NCBI RefSeq assembly: GCF_012999535.1
Contig: NZ_JABBWV010000010.1
Location: 1-64,000 of the forward strand
Reading direction: 5' to 3'
Length of the DNA stretch: 64,000 nt
From: Microbispora sp. H11081
GTDB taxonomy: Bacteria > Actinomycetota > Actinomycetes > Streptosporangiales > Streptosporangiaceae
The notes under the pieces were generated by a model. That model worked only from the letters and a program-made list of their open reading frames with translations, ran no database searches and was not told the DNA's origin. A program made the position numbers and the translations under genes. Of this stretch, positions 7,219-15,368 are shown in pieces. The stretch's first letter is position 1; every line of letters begins with the position of its first letter.

Positions 7219-8151
7219 TCAGGCGACCCGATGATGCAGGGGCTCCCCGGCGAGCGCGCGGAGCACCTCCTGTACGGCCGTGACCCCGGCCCGCTCGACG
7301 GCCTCCTGGGTCGTCCCGGCGCAGTGCGGCGTGAGGATGATGTTGTCGAGCCCGATGAGCTCGCTGTCGCTGAGCGGCTCGCGGGCGAAGCAGTCGAGCG
7401 CGGCTCCCGACAGGTGCCCTTCGCGGAGGACGGCGGCGAGCGCCGCCTCGTCGACGATCCCGCCACGGGCCGTGTTGACGAGCACGCTGCCCGGCCGCAT
7501 CGCCCGAAGCGCCGCCTCTCCGAACATATCGGCCGTGCTGTCGGTCAGCGGGCAGTGGATCGAGATGATGTCGGACGTGGTCAGCAGCTCGTCGAACTCC
7601 ACGAGCGGGACCTGTGCCTCCGATGCGACCGGGTCGAAGGCCACGACCTCCAGGCCGAGAGCCGCCGCCCGGCTGGCGACCTCACGACCGACCACACCGA
7701 GTCCGACGATGCCGAGCCGGCGCCCCGCGAGCTCGAAGCCGGGAACCCGCCGCCACGATCCGTGCCGTACGGAACGGTCGAGCGAGGTCACCCGGCGGGC
7801 GACGGCGAAGATCAGGGCTATCGTGAGCTCCGCCACAGATACCGCGTTGGCGCCCGGCGTCCTCGCGACGAGGACACCGTGCCGTCGCGCGGCGTCGAGG
7901 TCCACGTTGTCCACACCGCTGCCGAAGCGCACAACGGCGCGGAGCGTGTCGGTGGCGAGCACGGCCGGTCCGACTTCGTCGAGCCCCACGATCGCCGCGC
8001 TGCAGCCGGTGACCAGCTCGGCGAGTTCGTCGCCGGTGAGCGGCCGGTCGACCGCGGGATAGCGAGGGGTCAGCCCGTGCTCCGCCAGCAGGGCTTGGTG
8101 CCGTCCCGCCGTCTGCCGGAAACCGCGGGGCGTGACCGCGATGGTCGTCAT
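7219..8151 (-). CDS. D-2-hydroxyacid dehydrogenase (phosphoglycerate dehydrogenase-like)
   Basis: A 310-residue NAD-dependent D-2-hydroxyacid dehydrogenase. It shows VRFGSGVDNVDLDAARRHG, the Rossmann motif GLGVVGREVASRA at about residue 150, NTARGGIVDEAAL with the catalytic Arg, and the terminal TPHCAGTTQEA with the catalytic His. It lacks the ACT/ASB regulatory domains of biosynthetic SerA, so it is a short catabolic-type enzyme. Its start overlaps the stop of the cupin gene by four bases (ATGA), which means tight coupling. In the pathway it probably oxidises or reduces a 2-hydroxy acid intermediate; the substrate is unknown. Confidence 0.85.
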   Translation of the reverse strand: MTTIAVTPRGFRQTAGRHQALLAEHGLTPRYPAVDRPLTGDELAELVTGCSAAIVGLDEVGPAVLATDTLRAVVRFGSGVDNVDLDAARRHGVLVARTPGANAVSVAELTIALIFAVARRVTSLDRSVRHGSWRRVPGFELAGRRLGIVGLGVVGREVASRAAALGLEVVAFDPVASEAQVPLVEFDELLTTSDIISIHCPLTDSTADMFGEAALRAMRPGSVLVNTARGGIVDEAALAAVLREGHLSGAALDCFAREPLSDSELIGLDNIILTPHCAGTTQEAVERAGVTAVQEVLRALAGEPLHHRVA

Positions 8152-8699
8152 GAGCTCTGGTACCGCGGGTTCGGGACCACTTCGGGTCCGGACGGGCCCT
8201 CGACGACCAGGACGGGGAAGCCCCGCTCCTCGATGGATCCGTAGTCGTGCCCCGAGTCGCCGATGTAGGCGGCGAAGAAGACGAGCGGCTCGTCTCCCAC
8301 GTTGACGCTGCGGTGCGACCATCCACCGGGGATGTAGTTCATCGAGCCGGGGCGCATCTCCTCGACGGCGTACTGTCCGTCCTCGGTGGCCATCACGAGG
8401 CGGCCATAGCCGGAGGTCGTGAGATACACCTCCGACCGGTCGCGCACCTCGTGGAAGTGTCCCTTCGTCATGAAGTACTCGTTGCCGACCTTGCCGTTGT
8501 AGAGGCGGGTCGTGCAGGTCTGCAGCTCGGAGTTGGTCTCTGGGACGTCGATGTTGAAGACCTCGTAGACCATCTGCGCGCCCTCGCAGTCCTCGGCGTA
8601 GGCGCCCCTCATGTCGGACAGCCGCCGCCGCACTAGGCGGTTGTCGGGCGCGATGTCCCCGGTCGCGAGGTCGAGGACACGCGTGAACGGTTGAAGCAT
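8148..8699 (-). CDS. Cupin-type glucose-6-phosphate isomerase family protein
   Basis: A 183-residue protein of the archaeal-type (cupin) phosphoglucose isomerase family. Metal-binding residues are visible in MTKGHFHEVRDRSEVYL (His, His, Glu) and in the later PGGWSHRSVN (His). RRLSDMRGAYAED near residues 25-37 and GSMNYIPGGW are family hallmarks. Such enzymes interconvert glucose-6-P and fructose-6-P with a metal ion, but in this cluster the real substrate may be another sugar phosphate. It is encoded between yhfS and the hydroxyacid dehydrogenase gene and overlaps the latter by four bases. RBS AGGAAG precedes the ATG. Confidence 0.85.
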   Translation of the reverse strand: MLQPFTRVLDLATGDIAPDNRLVRRRLSDMRGAYAEDCEGAQMVYEVFNIDVPETNSELQTCTTRLYNGKVGNEYFMTKGHFHEVRDRSEVYLTTSGYGRLVMATEDGQYAVEEMRPGSMNYIPGGWSHRSVNVGDEPLVFFAAYIGDSGHDYGSIEERGFPVLVVEGPSGPEVVPNPRYQSS

Positions 8700-8736
8700 C
8701 AGGCTCTTCCTGTCTCTTCGAGTAGGAGTGGGGGGG

Positions 8737-9942
8737 TCAGCTCCGCAGGGCCTGGACGTCCTTCTGGAACTCCGCGTCCGCCAGGCTGGCCTCAATAACC
8801 CGAAGGATCGTCGATGCCCCTCCCCGCATGGGGTTGATGCGGATCGCGTACTTCTCCAGCCCGGGCATGCCCTTGAGGAAGGTGCTCGTGAGGTAGGTGA
8901 AGAGGGGAAGCACCTCCGGCTGCGCCTCCTCACCGACGGACTGGCTCGGGGATCCGTTCCGCCACGCCGAGCGGACGAACGCCTCCGCCACCGGCTCGTC
9001 GAACACCAGGACGCTGCACCGGATCCCCGGTTGCGCCGCCACGGCCCCGCGGACATACGGGAGCCGCCCGGCGGACACCAGCTCGTTGATCCGCTCCGTC
9101 GTCTCGATCACCGCCGCGTTCTGTACGGCGAGCGCCACCGGGGCGAAGACCAGCATCCGCAGAGCCTGCATCGCGGCCGGTCCCTGCACCTGACAGCCCG
9201 CCGACGACAGGTCCCGCCGGATGCCGGAGATGAGCTCCTCGTCGCCGAGCACGCACCCGATCTGCACCGGTGAGAGCAGCTTGAACAAGGAGAACGCACT
9301 GGCGTCCGCACCGAGCTGCACGCCGATCCGGCGCGACCGCATGACGGCGTAGTTGTCGTCGACGATCACCTTGACGCGGTCGCCCAACAGGGAGCGCGCC
9401 ACGTCGATGATGTCGGTGATCTCATGGTTGTCACCCAGCCCCTGCGGGACGTGCTGGATGTAGAGGCCCTCCGGCTCGACGTCGGCCACGGTCTTGCGCA
9501 CCGCGTCGAGGTCGTTGAAGTCGACTTGGTGGAGGCTCAGCCCCATGTGGTTCATGGCCGGCAACGTGGTCTTGTACGGGTGCGCGGAGTGCAGGACGAC
9601 GTTGTCGCCCGGCCGGAGCGACGCGTTGAGCATCGCCCGGATCGAGCCGGTGCCCGCGCCGTGCACGAGCACGGCGTCCTCGGTCCCGAAGAAGCCGGCC
9701 AGGGCGCGCTCGACGCGGGCGGTCGCTCGGGGCCGCCCGCCGCCGCCGAAGCCGACGGTGGCGAGCTCGCGGACCTGGCCGTAATCTTCCGTGAAGTAGA
9801 CGTCCGATCCCATGACCGCATGGATGGCGTCCACCAGGGCGTACTGCGTCTCGATCGCCTGGTCCAGAGTCATGTGCTCCCGGACTATCGTGGCCCGCAG
9901 CTGATCCAGCGCAAGGACCGGGATGTCACTCGGAGAGCTCAC
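8737..9942 (-). CDS. yhfS: YhfS-like PLP-dependent enzyme
   Basis: A 401-residue fold-type I PLP enzyme that aligns well with E. coli YhfS. Matching stretches are RPRATARVERALAGFFG, VHGAGTGSIRAML, VDFNDLDAVR and VDDNYAVMRSRRIG (PLP-binding Asp), the Schiff-base lysine in FSLFKLLSP, GCQVQGPAAMQALRMLVFAPV and the ending YAIRINPMRGGASTILR. The closest characterised relatives are aminotransferase- and lyase-like; the reaction of YhfS itself is not established to my knowledge. The start is GTG 9942 with GAGGAGG six bases upstream, placed inside the last codons of the aminotransferase gene (17-base overlap), so the two are coupled. Confidence 0.9.
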   Translation of the reverse strand: MSSPSDIPVLALDQLRATIVREHMTLDQAIETQYALVDAIHAVMGSDVYFTEDYGQVRELATVGFGGGGRPRATARVERALAGFFGTEDAVLVHGAGTGSIRAMLNASLRPGDNVVLHSAHPYKTTLPAMNHMGLSLHQVDFNDLDAVRKTVADVEPEGLYIQHVPQGLGDNHEITDIIDVARSLLGDRVKVIVDDNYAVMRSRRIGVQLGADASAFSLFKLLSPVQIGCVLGDEELISGIRRDLSSAGCQVQGPAAMQALRMLVFAPVALAVQNAAVIETTERINELVSAGRLPYVRGAVAAQPGIRCSVLVFDEPVAEAFVRSAWRNGSPSQSVGEEAQPEVLPLFTYLTSTFLKGMPGLEKYAIRINPMRGGASTILRVIEASLADAEFQKDVQALRS

Positions 9943-11341
9943 CGATGACCTCCTCGATCGCCTTGGTGACGCCGTCGAACATGGCCCGCACGTCGTCGTG
10001 GGTCGCGACCAGCGCGGGGAACAGCGTCACGACGTCGCCGGTGGCGCGGCACATGAAGTAGTTGCGCATGCCGGCATTCGAGACTTTGCCGCCGACTCCC
10101 CACTCGGCCGGGAAGGGCTCGCGCGTCTCCTTGTCCCGCACCAGCTCGATGCCGATCAGGAAGCCCTTGCCGCGCACGTCGCCGACGTGCGGGTTGGTCT
10201 CCCCCCACGCCCGGAGCTGCGCGAGCAGCCACTCGCCCTGGTCGCGCACGTTCTCGATGAGCTTCTCGTCGCGGATCGCGTCGAGTACGGCGAGCCCCGC
10301 GGCGCACGCGACCGGATGCGCGGAGTAGGTGTGGCCCGAGACCTTGGCCTGCCCGGCTCCGCCGTCCCCGATGAGGACGTCCATGACCCGCTGCGACGCG
10401 ATCGCCGCGCCAAGCGGGATGTAACCGCCGGTGATGCCCTTGGAGACCGTGATGACGTCCGGGACGACGCCGTAGTGCTCGGAGCCGAAGTAGGCCCCCG
10501 TGCGGCCGACACCGATGAAGACCTCGTCGTCGATCCACAGGATGTCGTACTTGTCGCAGATCTCACGCAGCCGGCGCAGGTAGTTCGGCGGCGGGGTGAG
10601 GACGAGGGCCGCGGGGATGGCCTCGGCGAGGATCCCGGCGACCGTCTCGGGTCCCTGGCGGAGGATCTCGTCCTCGATCGCCTGGGCGCACGCCTCGCCG
10701 TACTCCTCCTCGGTCATGCCGGCGGGACGGCGGTAGGTGTAGCAGGCGTCGAGCTCGACGAAGCCCGGCGCCAGCGGCGCGAACCATGTGCGGAACTCCG
10801 AGCTGCTGCTCGCGCTGGCGCCGACCAGCGTGGTGCCGTGGTAGCCCGTCTTGCGGTAGAGGAACTTCGTCTTGCTCGGGTTGCCACGCTGGCGGTGGTA
10901 GGACTTGACGAGCTGGGTGGCGCTCTCGACGGCCTCGGAACCGTCGCAGACGAAGAACGAGGTGGTCAGGTCGCCCGGCGCCACCTCCGCGATGCGCTTG
11001 GCGAGCTCGATCGAGGGCTCGTTGATGAAGGTGCGCAGGGACACCCACTGCATGGTCCTGATCTGCGACGCGACCGCGTCCGCGACGTCCTCGCGGCCGT
11101 GTCCGAGCGTCGCCGCGGCGGAGCCGCCGGCAAGCGCGTCGAGGTAGACGTTGCCGTCGATGTCCTCGACCTGCACCCCTCTCGCCCGGACCGCGATCGG
11201 GCCCTGTGCGCGGCGGGTGCTGTCGGCCGAGACGCCATGCCGCCACACGTAGCGCACGGAGTCCTCAATGAGGCGGTGCTTGCGCTCGTCGGCCGTTTCC
11301 TCGGTGGTTGCTACATGCGTGGTCGCTTCGGTGCCCTGCAC
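9926..11341 (-). CDS. Class III PLP-dependent aminotransferase
   Basis: A protein of about 471 residues of the ornithine/GABA aminotransferase class (class III). Signatures are GGSAAATLGHGREDVADA, CDGSEAVESATQLVK, YRKTGYHGTTLVGA, WIDDEVFIGVGRTG (PLP Asp) and the active lysine in VSKGITGGYIPLGA. The GTG at 11341 is chosen as start because GGAGG lies eight bases before it; a TTG at 11356 has no such site. The first transcribed gene of the yhfS-cupin-dehydrogenase unit, it has operator-like site B (11363-11375) just upstream. It probably removes or adds an amino group on a pathway intermediate. Confidence 0.88.
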   Translation of the reverse strand: MQGTEATTHVATTEETADERKHRLIEDSVRYVWRHGVSADSTRRAQGPIAVRARGVQVEDIDGNVYLDALAGGSAAATLGHGREDVADAVASQIRTMQWVSLRTFINEPSIELAKRIAEVAPGDLTTSFFVCDGSEAVESATQLVKSYHRQRGNPSKTKFLYRKTGYHGTTLVGASASSSSEFRTWFAPLAPGFVELDACYTYRRPAGMTEEEYGEACAQAIEDEILRQGPETVAGILAEAIPAALVLTPPPNYLRRLREICDKYDILWIDDEVFIGVGRTGAYFGSEHYGVVPDVITVSKGITGGYIPLGAAIASQRVMDVLIGDGGAGQAKVSGHTYSAHPVACAAGLAVLDAIRDEKLIENVRDQGEWLLAQLRAWGETNPHVGDVRGKGFLIGIELVRDKETREPFPAEWGVGGKVSNAGMRNYFMCRATGDVVTLFPALVATHDDVRAMFDGVTKAIEEVIGELSE

Positions 11342-11362
11342 GGCGAAGACCTCCAACTTATA

Positions 11363-11375
11363 ATGATGTAATGAT
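11363..11375 (+). promoter_or_regulatory. Candidate operator B of the yhf-like regulon
   Basis: ATGATGTAATGAT, within AT-rich DNA between the aldolase gene (ends 11422) and the class III aminotransferase start. It fits the 13-mer shared by the island promoters and shows that the aminotransferase unit has its own promoter. Confidence 0.55.
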
Positions 11376-11421
11376 GACCCTATAGGTCAGGCTCTTGCCT
11401 ATCAACAACCTGTGCGGCCGT

Positions 11422-12108
11422 TTATCGGCTGGTGAGATGGCCGGAGGCGCGAAGCGCGGCGCGGTAGGCTTCCGCACGCTTGACCACGGCCGTGAGGTCG
11501 CCCGTCTCGACCGCCGAGCGCGGGACCAGATCGGAGCCGGCGAAGACGGCGAGCGCCCCCGCGGCCAGGAACTCGGGGGCCGTGTCCGGCGTGATGCCGC
11601 CTGAGGGCACGAAACCCACCTCGGGGAAGGGGCCCCGCAGGTCCTTCAGGTAACGAGGGCCGCCGAGCCCTCCGGGGAACAGCTTGACCGCTGCCGATCC
11701 CGCCCGCACGGCGGTCATGACCTCCGTCGGGGTCAGAGCCCCGAGGAAGAACGGAACGCCTGCCGTATGGCAGGGCTCGACCACGTCGAGGGCGAGACCA
11801 GGGGAGACGATGAAGCGGGCGCCCGCGTCGATCGCCGCCCGGGCGTCGTCCGCGGTGAGCACCGTGCCGGCCCCCACGACGGCCCCCTCGGCGGAGGCGG
11901 CGGAGGCGATCACGTCGAGCACCCCCGGGATCGTGAACGTGAACTCCACGCACCGCACGCCCTCGGCCGCGAGCGCGGCGGCGAGACCGGCCGGGTCGGC
12001 GACACTGCTGCCACGCACGACGGCCGCGACACGGTCGGCCGCCAGAACATCCTGAGGACGCTGAGGCGTGAAGGCGGTAGCCGGGGCGGGTTCTGGATTC
12101 GTCGTCAT
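11422..12108 (-). CDS. eda: KDPG/KHG-type bifunctional aldolase family protein
   Basis: A 228-residue class I aldolase of the Eda family, which cleaves 2-keto-3-deoxy-6-phosphogluconate (and 4-hydroxy-2-oxoglutarate) to pyruvate and an aldehyde. Motifs are VEFTFTIPG (catalytic Glu region), GAGTVLT, FIVSPGL and the Schiff-base lysine in AAVKLFPGG, then PSGGIT. A short extra N-terminal tail of about 20 residues precedes the domain. It is the last gene of the yhfU-Y-W-X-HPr-EI unit, 25 bases after enzyme I. An aldolase here argues that the pathway ends in a 2-keto-3-deoxy acid intermediate; the exact substrate is inferred only. Confidence 0.88.
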   Translation of the reverse strand: MTTNPEPAPATAFTPQRPQDVLAADRVAAVVRGSSVADPAGLAAALAAEGVRCVEFTFTIPGVLDVIASAASAEGAVVGAGTVLTADDARAAIDAGARFIVSPGLALDVVEPCHTAGVPFFLGALTPTEVMTAVRAGSAAVKLFPGGLGGPRYLKDLRGPFPEVGFVPSGGITPDTAPEFLAAGALAVFAGSDLVPRSAVETGDLTAVVKRAEAYRAALRASGHLTSR

Positions 12109-12133
12109 CTCGATAGATCAATCTCTGGTGGGA

Positions 12134-13882
12134 TCATCGGCGGTCACCGCCGCCGGTGCGGCTTGCGGGGGGCCGTGCGGGCGCGGCGGCGTGGGAGGCC
12201 TCCTCGAAGGGCCACGTCGCGAGCAGGTGCGCGACCTCCTCGACCCGCGACGCGCGCAGCACCCGCTCCGCCAGTCGTGCGGCCTGCCGCGAGTCGATCT
12301 CACGGATCAGCTGCTTCAGCCTCGGCACGATCGGGGGCGCCGCGGAGAAGGCGCGCAGGCCCAGACCGACCAGGAGCGGCAGCGCGTGAGGGTCGCCGGC
12401 GAGCTCACCGCACACGCTGACCTTCACCCCGGCCTCCCTGCCCGCGTCCAGGACGGCCGAGATCACGCGGATGACCGCGGGGTGCAGGTCGTTGTAGAGG
12501 CTCCCGAGGTTCGGGTTGTTGCGGTCCGCGGCGAGCAGGTAGGCCGTCAGGTCGTTGGTCCCCACACTGAGGAAGTCGCATCGGGCGGCGAACTCCCGTG
12601 CCAGCACGGCCACGCTCGGCACCTCGACCATCGCCCCGACGGACAGCCGATGGTCCGCCGCGAGCTCGCCCAGCAACGCGTCCACGGCGTCAAGCTCCTC
12701 CAGGCCGCTCACCATAGGGACCATCACGTGCACGTTGGAGTGGTCACGGGCCACCCGGGCGAGCGCCCTGAGCTGCGTGGCGAAGACGTCCTTGCGGTCA
12801 AGGCACAGCCGGACGCCGCGAAGGCCGAGAAACGGGTTGTCCTCATGGGGGACGCTCAAGCCGTCCACCGGCTTGTCGCCCCCGACGTCGAAGGTCCGGA
12901 AGACGACGGGGCGACCGCCCGCCGCGACCGCCGCCGCGGTGTAGGCGGCGACCTGGCCTTCCTCGTCCAGCACGCGCATGGTCCCGCTGAGGAGCAGCTC
13001 GGTGCGGAACAACCCGATCCCGTCCGCCCCGTAGGAGACCGCGGCCGCGACCTCCTCTGCCGACGCGGCGTTGCCGTATACCGCGACGTCGACGCCATCT
13101 GCCGTGCGCACGGGGTCGTCACAGACCTCGACCACGTTCCTCGCCGTCCGGTGGCGCTCCGCCGTACCCGGGTCGGGGTCGAGCTCGCAGGTCCCTGCGT
13201 CGGCGTCGACCGCGCAGAGCACGCCCTGCCGCACGGCGGGCTCGACAGCGGCGAGCAGGCCGCTGACGGAGACGACCGCCGGTATGCCGAGCTGGCGGGC
13301 GAGGATCGCGGCGTGCGAGGTGCGGGTGCCGCGCTCCGTGACGATCGCCCGCACGACGGCCGGGTCGAGGCCCAGCGTGTCGGACGGCATGAGCTCCAGG
13401 GCGGCCAGCACGACCTCGCCGTCCGCCGCGGTGGGCAGCGGGGTCGTGCTGTCCACGCCGAGATGCCGGAGCACGCGCTGCGCGACGTCGAGCACGTCGG
13501 CCGCCCGCTCGCGCAGGTAGTCGTCGTCCAGCTCGCGCAGCTCGGCCGCCACGGCGTCGCTCACCTGGCGCACCGCCGCAGGCGCCGCTATGCCGCCGGC
13601 GACCAGCCGCTCGATCTCACCTCGCCACTCGTCGTCGTCGAGCAGCAACTCGTGCGCCTTGAAGATGCCGGCTTCCTCCGGGCCGAGCCGCGCCGTCACG
13701 TCGGCGACGACCGCGGCCAGCTCCGCTCGCGCGGCCTCGATGGACTCGGTCAGGCGCTCGCCCCACGTGCCCGGGACGAGCGCCCGCACCGAGACCGGCG
13801 CGGAGTGCGACCCACGGCTGGGGAGGACGTACAGCGGGGCGCAGGCCGAGCCTCCGGACACGCCCGTACCGGTCAAGATCAT
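12134..13882 (-). CDS. ptsI: PTS enzyme I (phosphoenolpyruvate-protein phosphotransferase), pathway-specific paralogue
   Basis: A 582-residue enzyme I, which takes phosphate from PEP and gives it to HPr. The phospho-histidine is His190 in GTRTSHAAILARQLGIP. The C-terminal TIM-barrel shows GIGLFRTELLL, FRTFDVGGDKP, FLGLRGVRLCL, FLSVGTNDLTAYLLAADR and the catalytic Cys in SVCGELAGDP. It starts at ATG 13882, overlapping the HPr stop by four bases. No EIIA, EIIB or EIIC is encoded in this island, and a second, complete PTS lies at 54-61 kb. This EI therefore probably serves signalling or a soluble kinase-type role, for example phosphorylation of the PRD protein YhfY. Confidence 0.93.
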   Translation of the reverse strand: MILTGTGVSGGSACAPLYVLPSRGSHSAPVSVRALVPGTWGERLTESIEAARAELAAVVADVTARLGPEEAGIFKAHELLLDDDEWRGEIERLVAGGIAAPAAVRQVSDAVAAELRELDDDYLRERAADVLDVAQRVLRHLGVDSTTPLPTAADGEVVLAALELMPSDTLGLDPAVVRAIVTERGTRTSHAAILARQLGIPAVVSVSGLLAAVEPAVRQGVLCAVDADAGTCELDPDPGTAERHRTARNVVEVCDDPVRTADGVDVAVYGNAASAEEVAAAVSYGADGIGLFRTELLLSGTMRVLDEEGQVAAYTAAAVAAGGRPVVFRTFDVGGDKPVDGLSVPHEDNPFLGLRGVRLCLDRKDVFATQLRALARVARDHSNVHVMVPMVSGLEELDAVDALLGELAADHRLSVGAMVEVPSVAVLAREFAARCDFLSVGTNDLTAYLLAADRNNPNLGSLYNDLHPAVIRVISAVLDAGREAGVKVSVCGELAGDPHALPLLVGLGLRAFSAAPPIVPRLKQLIREIDSRQAARLAERVLRASRVEEVAHLLATWPFEEASHAAAPARPPASRTGGGDRR

Positions 13883-14163
13883 GAGTGGCCGCCGCTTCCG
13901 TCGGCGCCGTCGGGGTCGAGCAGGGCGACGAGCGCCTCGATCGCCTCCGCCTCGTCGAGGCCGTCCGCCGTGATGGCGACCGCGGTCCCCTGCCCGACGC
14001 CGAGCTTGAGCAGGGACACGAGGCTCTTGCAGTTCCCCTTACGGCCCTTGGCCTCCAGGGAGAGGTCGGAACTGAACCGCTTGGCGGTCGCGACGAAGTC
14101 CGCCGCCGGACGGGCGTGGATTCCTGAGGGGATACGCACGGTCACCGTACGCGTAACACTCAC
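13879..14163 (-). CDS. ptsH: HPr family phosphocarrier protein
   Basis: A 94-residue HPr. The phosphorylatable His16 sits in the motif GIHARPA, and a serine at position 46 (KGNCKSLVSLLKLGVGQG) matches the regulatory Ser46 site of other HPrs, although no HPr kinase gene is seen here. The last 11 residues (DPDGADGSGGHS region) are an unusual Gly/Asp-rich tail. The start is GTG 14163, overlapping the yhfX stop by four bases; its stop overlaps the EI start the same way. This makes HPr-EI a tightly coupled pair inside the yhf-like operon, which is not the case in the E. coli yhf operon. Confidence 0.92.
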   Translation of the reverse strand: MSVTRTVTVRIPSGIHARPAADFVATAKRFSSDLSLEAKGRKGNCKSLVSLLKLGVGQGTAVAITADGLDEAEAIEALVALLDPDGADGSGGHS

Positions 14164-15368
14164 GAGTTCTCCAGAGGTGTGGTCGTCGGGAGGAGGTCGT
14201 CGCCGAGCGGGAAGCCCGCGCGGTCGAACACCCCGAGCAGCCTCGGCTCGGTGGCGACGTCCGCGAGGACCGCGACGAAGCAGCGGCTGACGAAGACCTG
14301 GGAGCGGAACGCGTAGAGAACGGTGTCGCCCACCGACAAGGCGCCGAGGTCGTCGACGTAGAGGTTGCCGTAGTAGTCGATCGCCTCCGCGGGGTCCAGC
14401 TCCACCCGCGCGGTCACGGGCTCGTCCCTGCCGCGGCCGTAGATCAGCGCGCTGCGCGCCCGCGACCGGGGGTAGAACCCGCCGCCGAGCGAGAAGACGG
14501 TGTCGCCGAGGATGTGGGTGACCTCGGACACGTACACCATCGCCGGGATCTCCGGCTGGTCGGTGACGGCGTGCAGCGGGGTGTGCCCGGTCAGGCAGCT
14601 TCCCGGCTCGACGTGGGTCGCGCCGTGCTCGGCGAGCATCCCGACCGTCGCCGAGCACGAGGCGCTGGGCGCGTTCACGATCGTCGCGTCCATGCCGGCG
14701 TCGCGGAGCATCCGCGCGCCCTCGGCGATGGTGGTGAGGTTGGACGTGGGCCGCAGCTCGCGGGCCTCCTCGTCGAACAGGACACAGGGGAAGGAGGTGA
14801 CGCCCGCCACCCGCACACCGTCGAGCGCGTCGATGCGCTTGGCCACGTCGACCAGCTCATCGATGGGCACACCGCCCTTCTGGGCGGCGTAGTACACGTC
14901 GCCCTCGCGAACCACGCGGACGAGCACCGCCTGCTCCCTGCCCGCCGTCCGGGCCGCCTCGGCGAGCCGTTCCGCCTGCTCGAACCCGAAGACGGTGACG
15001 ACCTCTGGCTCCATCGCGACCGCGGTCGCCAGCTCCGCGAACGGCACCTGCACGAGGTGGCCGAGATGGCCCATCCGCAGGCCGTGCCGGTGCAGGACCC
15101 GCGCTTCCTCGAAGTCCACCGCGACGACCTTCTCGATGCCGCTGCGCGCCACCGCGTGCGCCACGACGGGATTGCGGCCGAACTGCTTGGTCATCTGGTA
15201 GGTGACAAGCCCGTGCGCGGAGGCCGCGGCCGAGACCGCGCGGGTGTTCGCCGCCACCGCGTCGACGTCGACAACGTAGCAGTTGGAGGGAATCCTGCCG
15301 GCGCGGTGCAGCTCTACCGTGGCTTCGATGAGCTTGGGGTTGCGCCGCTGGGTCGCGTCTACGAACAC
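14160..15368 (-). CDS. yhfX: YhfX-like PLP-dependent enzyme (alanine racemase fold)
   Basis: A 402-residue protein that matches E. coli YhfX: RRNPKLIEATVELHRAGRIP, the presumed PLP lysine K61 in YQMTKQFGRNP, EARVLHRHGLRMGHLGHLVQ, VEPGSCLTGHTPLH, VSEVTHILGDTVFSLGGGFY and FRSQVFVSRC. It belongs to the alanine racemase-like fold-III group; no reaction is established to my knowledge. The start is GTG 15368 behind AAGGAG, and it overlaps the yhfW stop by ten bases. YhfX always travels with YhfW, which suggests both work on the same intermediate. Confidence 0.9.
   Translation of the reverse strand: MFVDATQRRNPKLIEATVELHRAGRIPSNCYVVDVDAVAANTRAVSAAASAHGLVTYQMTKQFGRNPVVAHAVARSGIEKVVAVDFEEARVLHRHGLRMGHLGHLVQVPFAELATAVAMEPEVVTVFGFEQAERLAEAARTAGREQAVLVRVVREGDVYYAAQKGGVPIDELVDVAKRIDALDGVRVAGVTSFPCVLFDEEARELRPTSNLTTIAEGARMLRDAGMDATIVNAPSASCSATVGMLAEHGATHVEPGSCLTGHTPLHAVTDQPEIPAMVYVSEVTHILGDTVFSLGGGFYPRSRARSALIYGRGRDEPVTARVELDPAEAIDYYGNLYVDDLGALSVGDTVLYAFRSQVFVSRCFVAVLADVATEPRLLGVFDRAGFPLGDDLLPTTTPLENS

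Noticed and set aside
8737..9942. YhfS-like enzyme as SelA or D-glucosaminate-6-phosphate ammonia-lyase (DgaE)
   Set aside because: The overall match to YhfS is much more extensive (RVERALA, VHGAGTGSIR, YAIRINP). A DgaE-like reaction remains possible but cannot be claimed.
12134..13882. EI at 12.1 kb as PEP synthase or pyruvate phosphate dikinase
   Set aside because: Size (582), the GTRTSHAAI phospho-His context and the adjacent HPr gene fit enzyme I; the N-terminal ATP-grasp domain of the other enzymes is absent.
12068..14290. Long plus-strand open frame (740 codons) opposite EI and HPr
   Set aside because: It is antisense to well-supported EI/HPr genes with catalytic residues and coupled overlaps. 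The product is low in complexity and Arg/His/Gly-rich, as expected of high-GC shadow frames.
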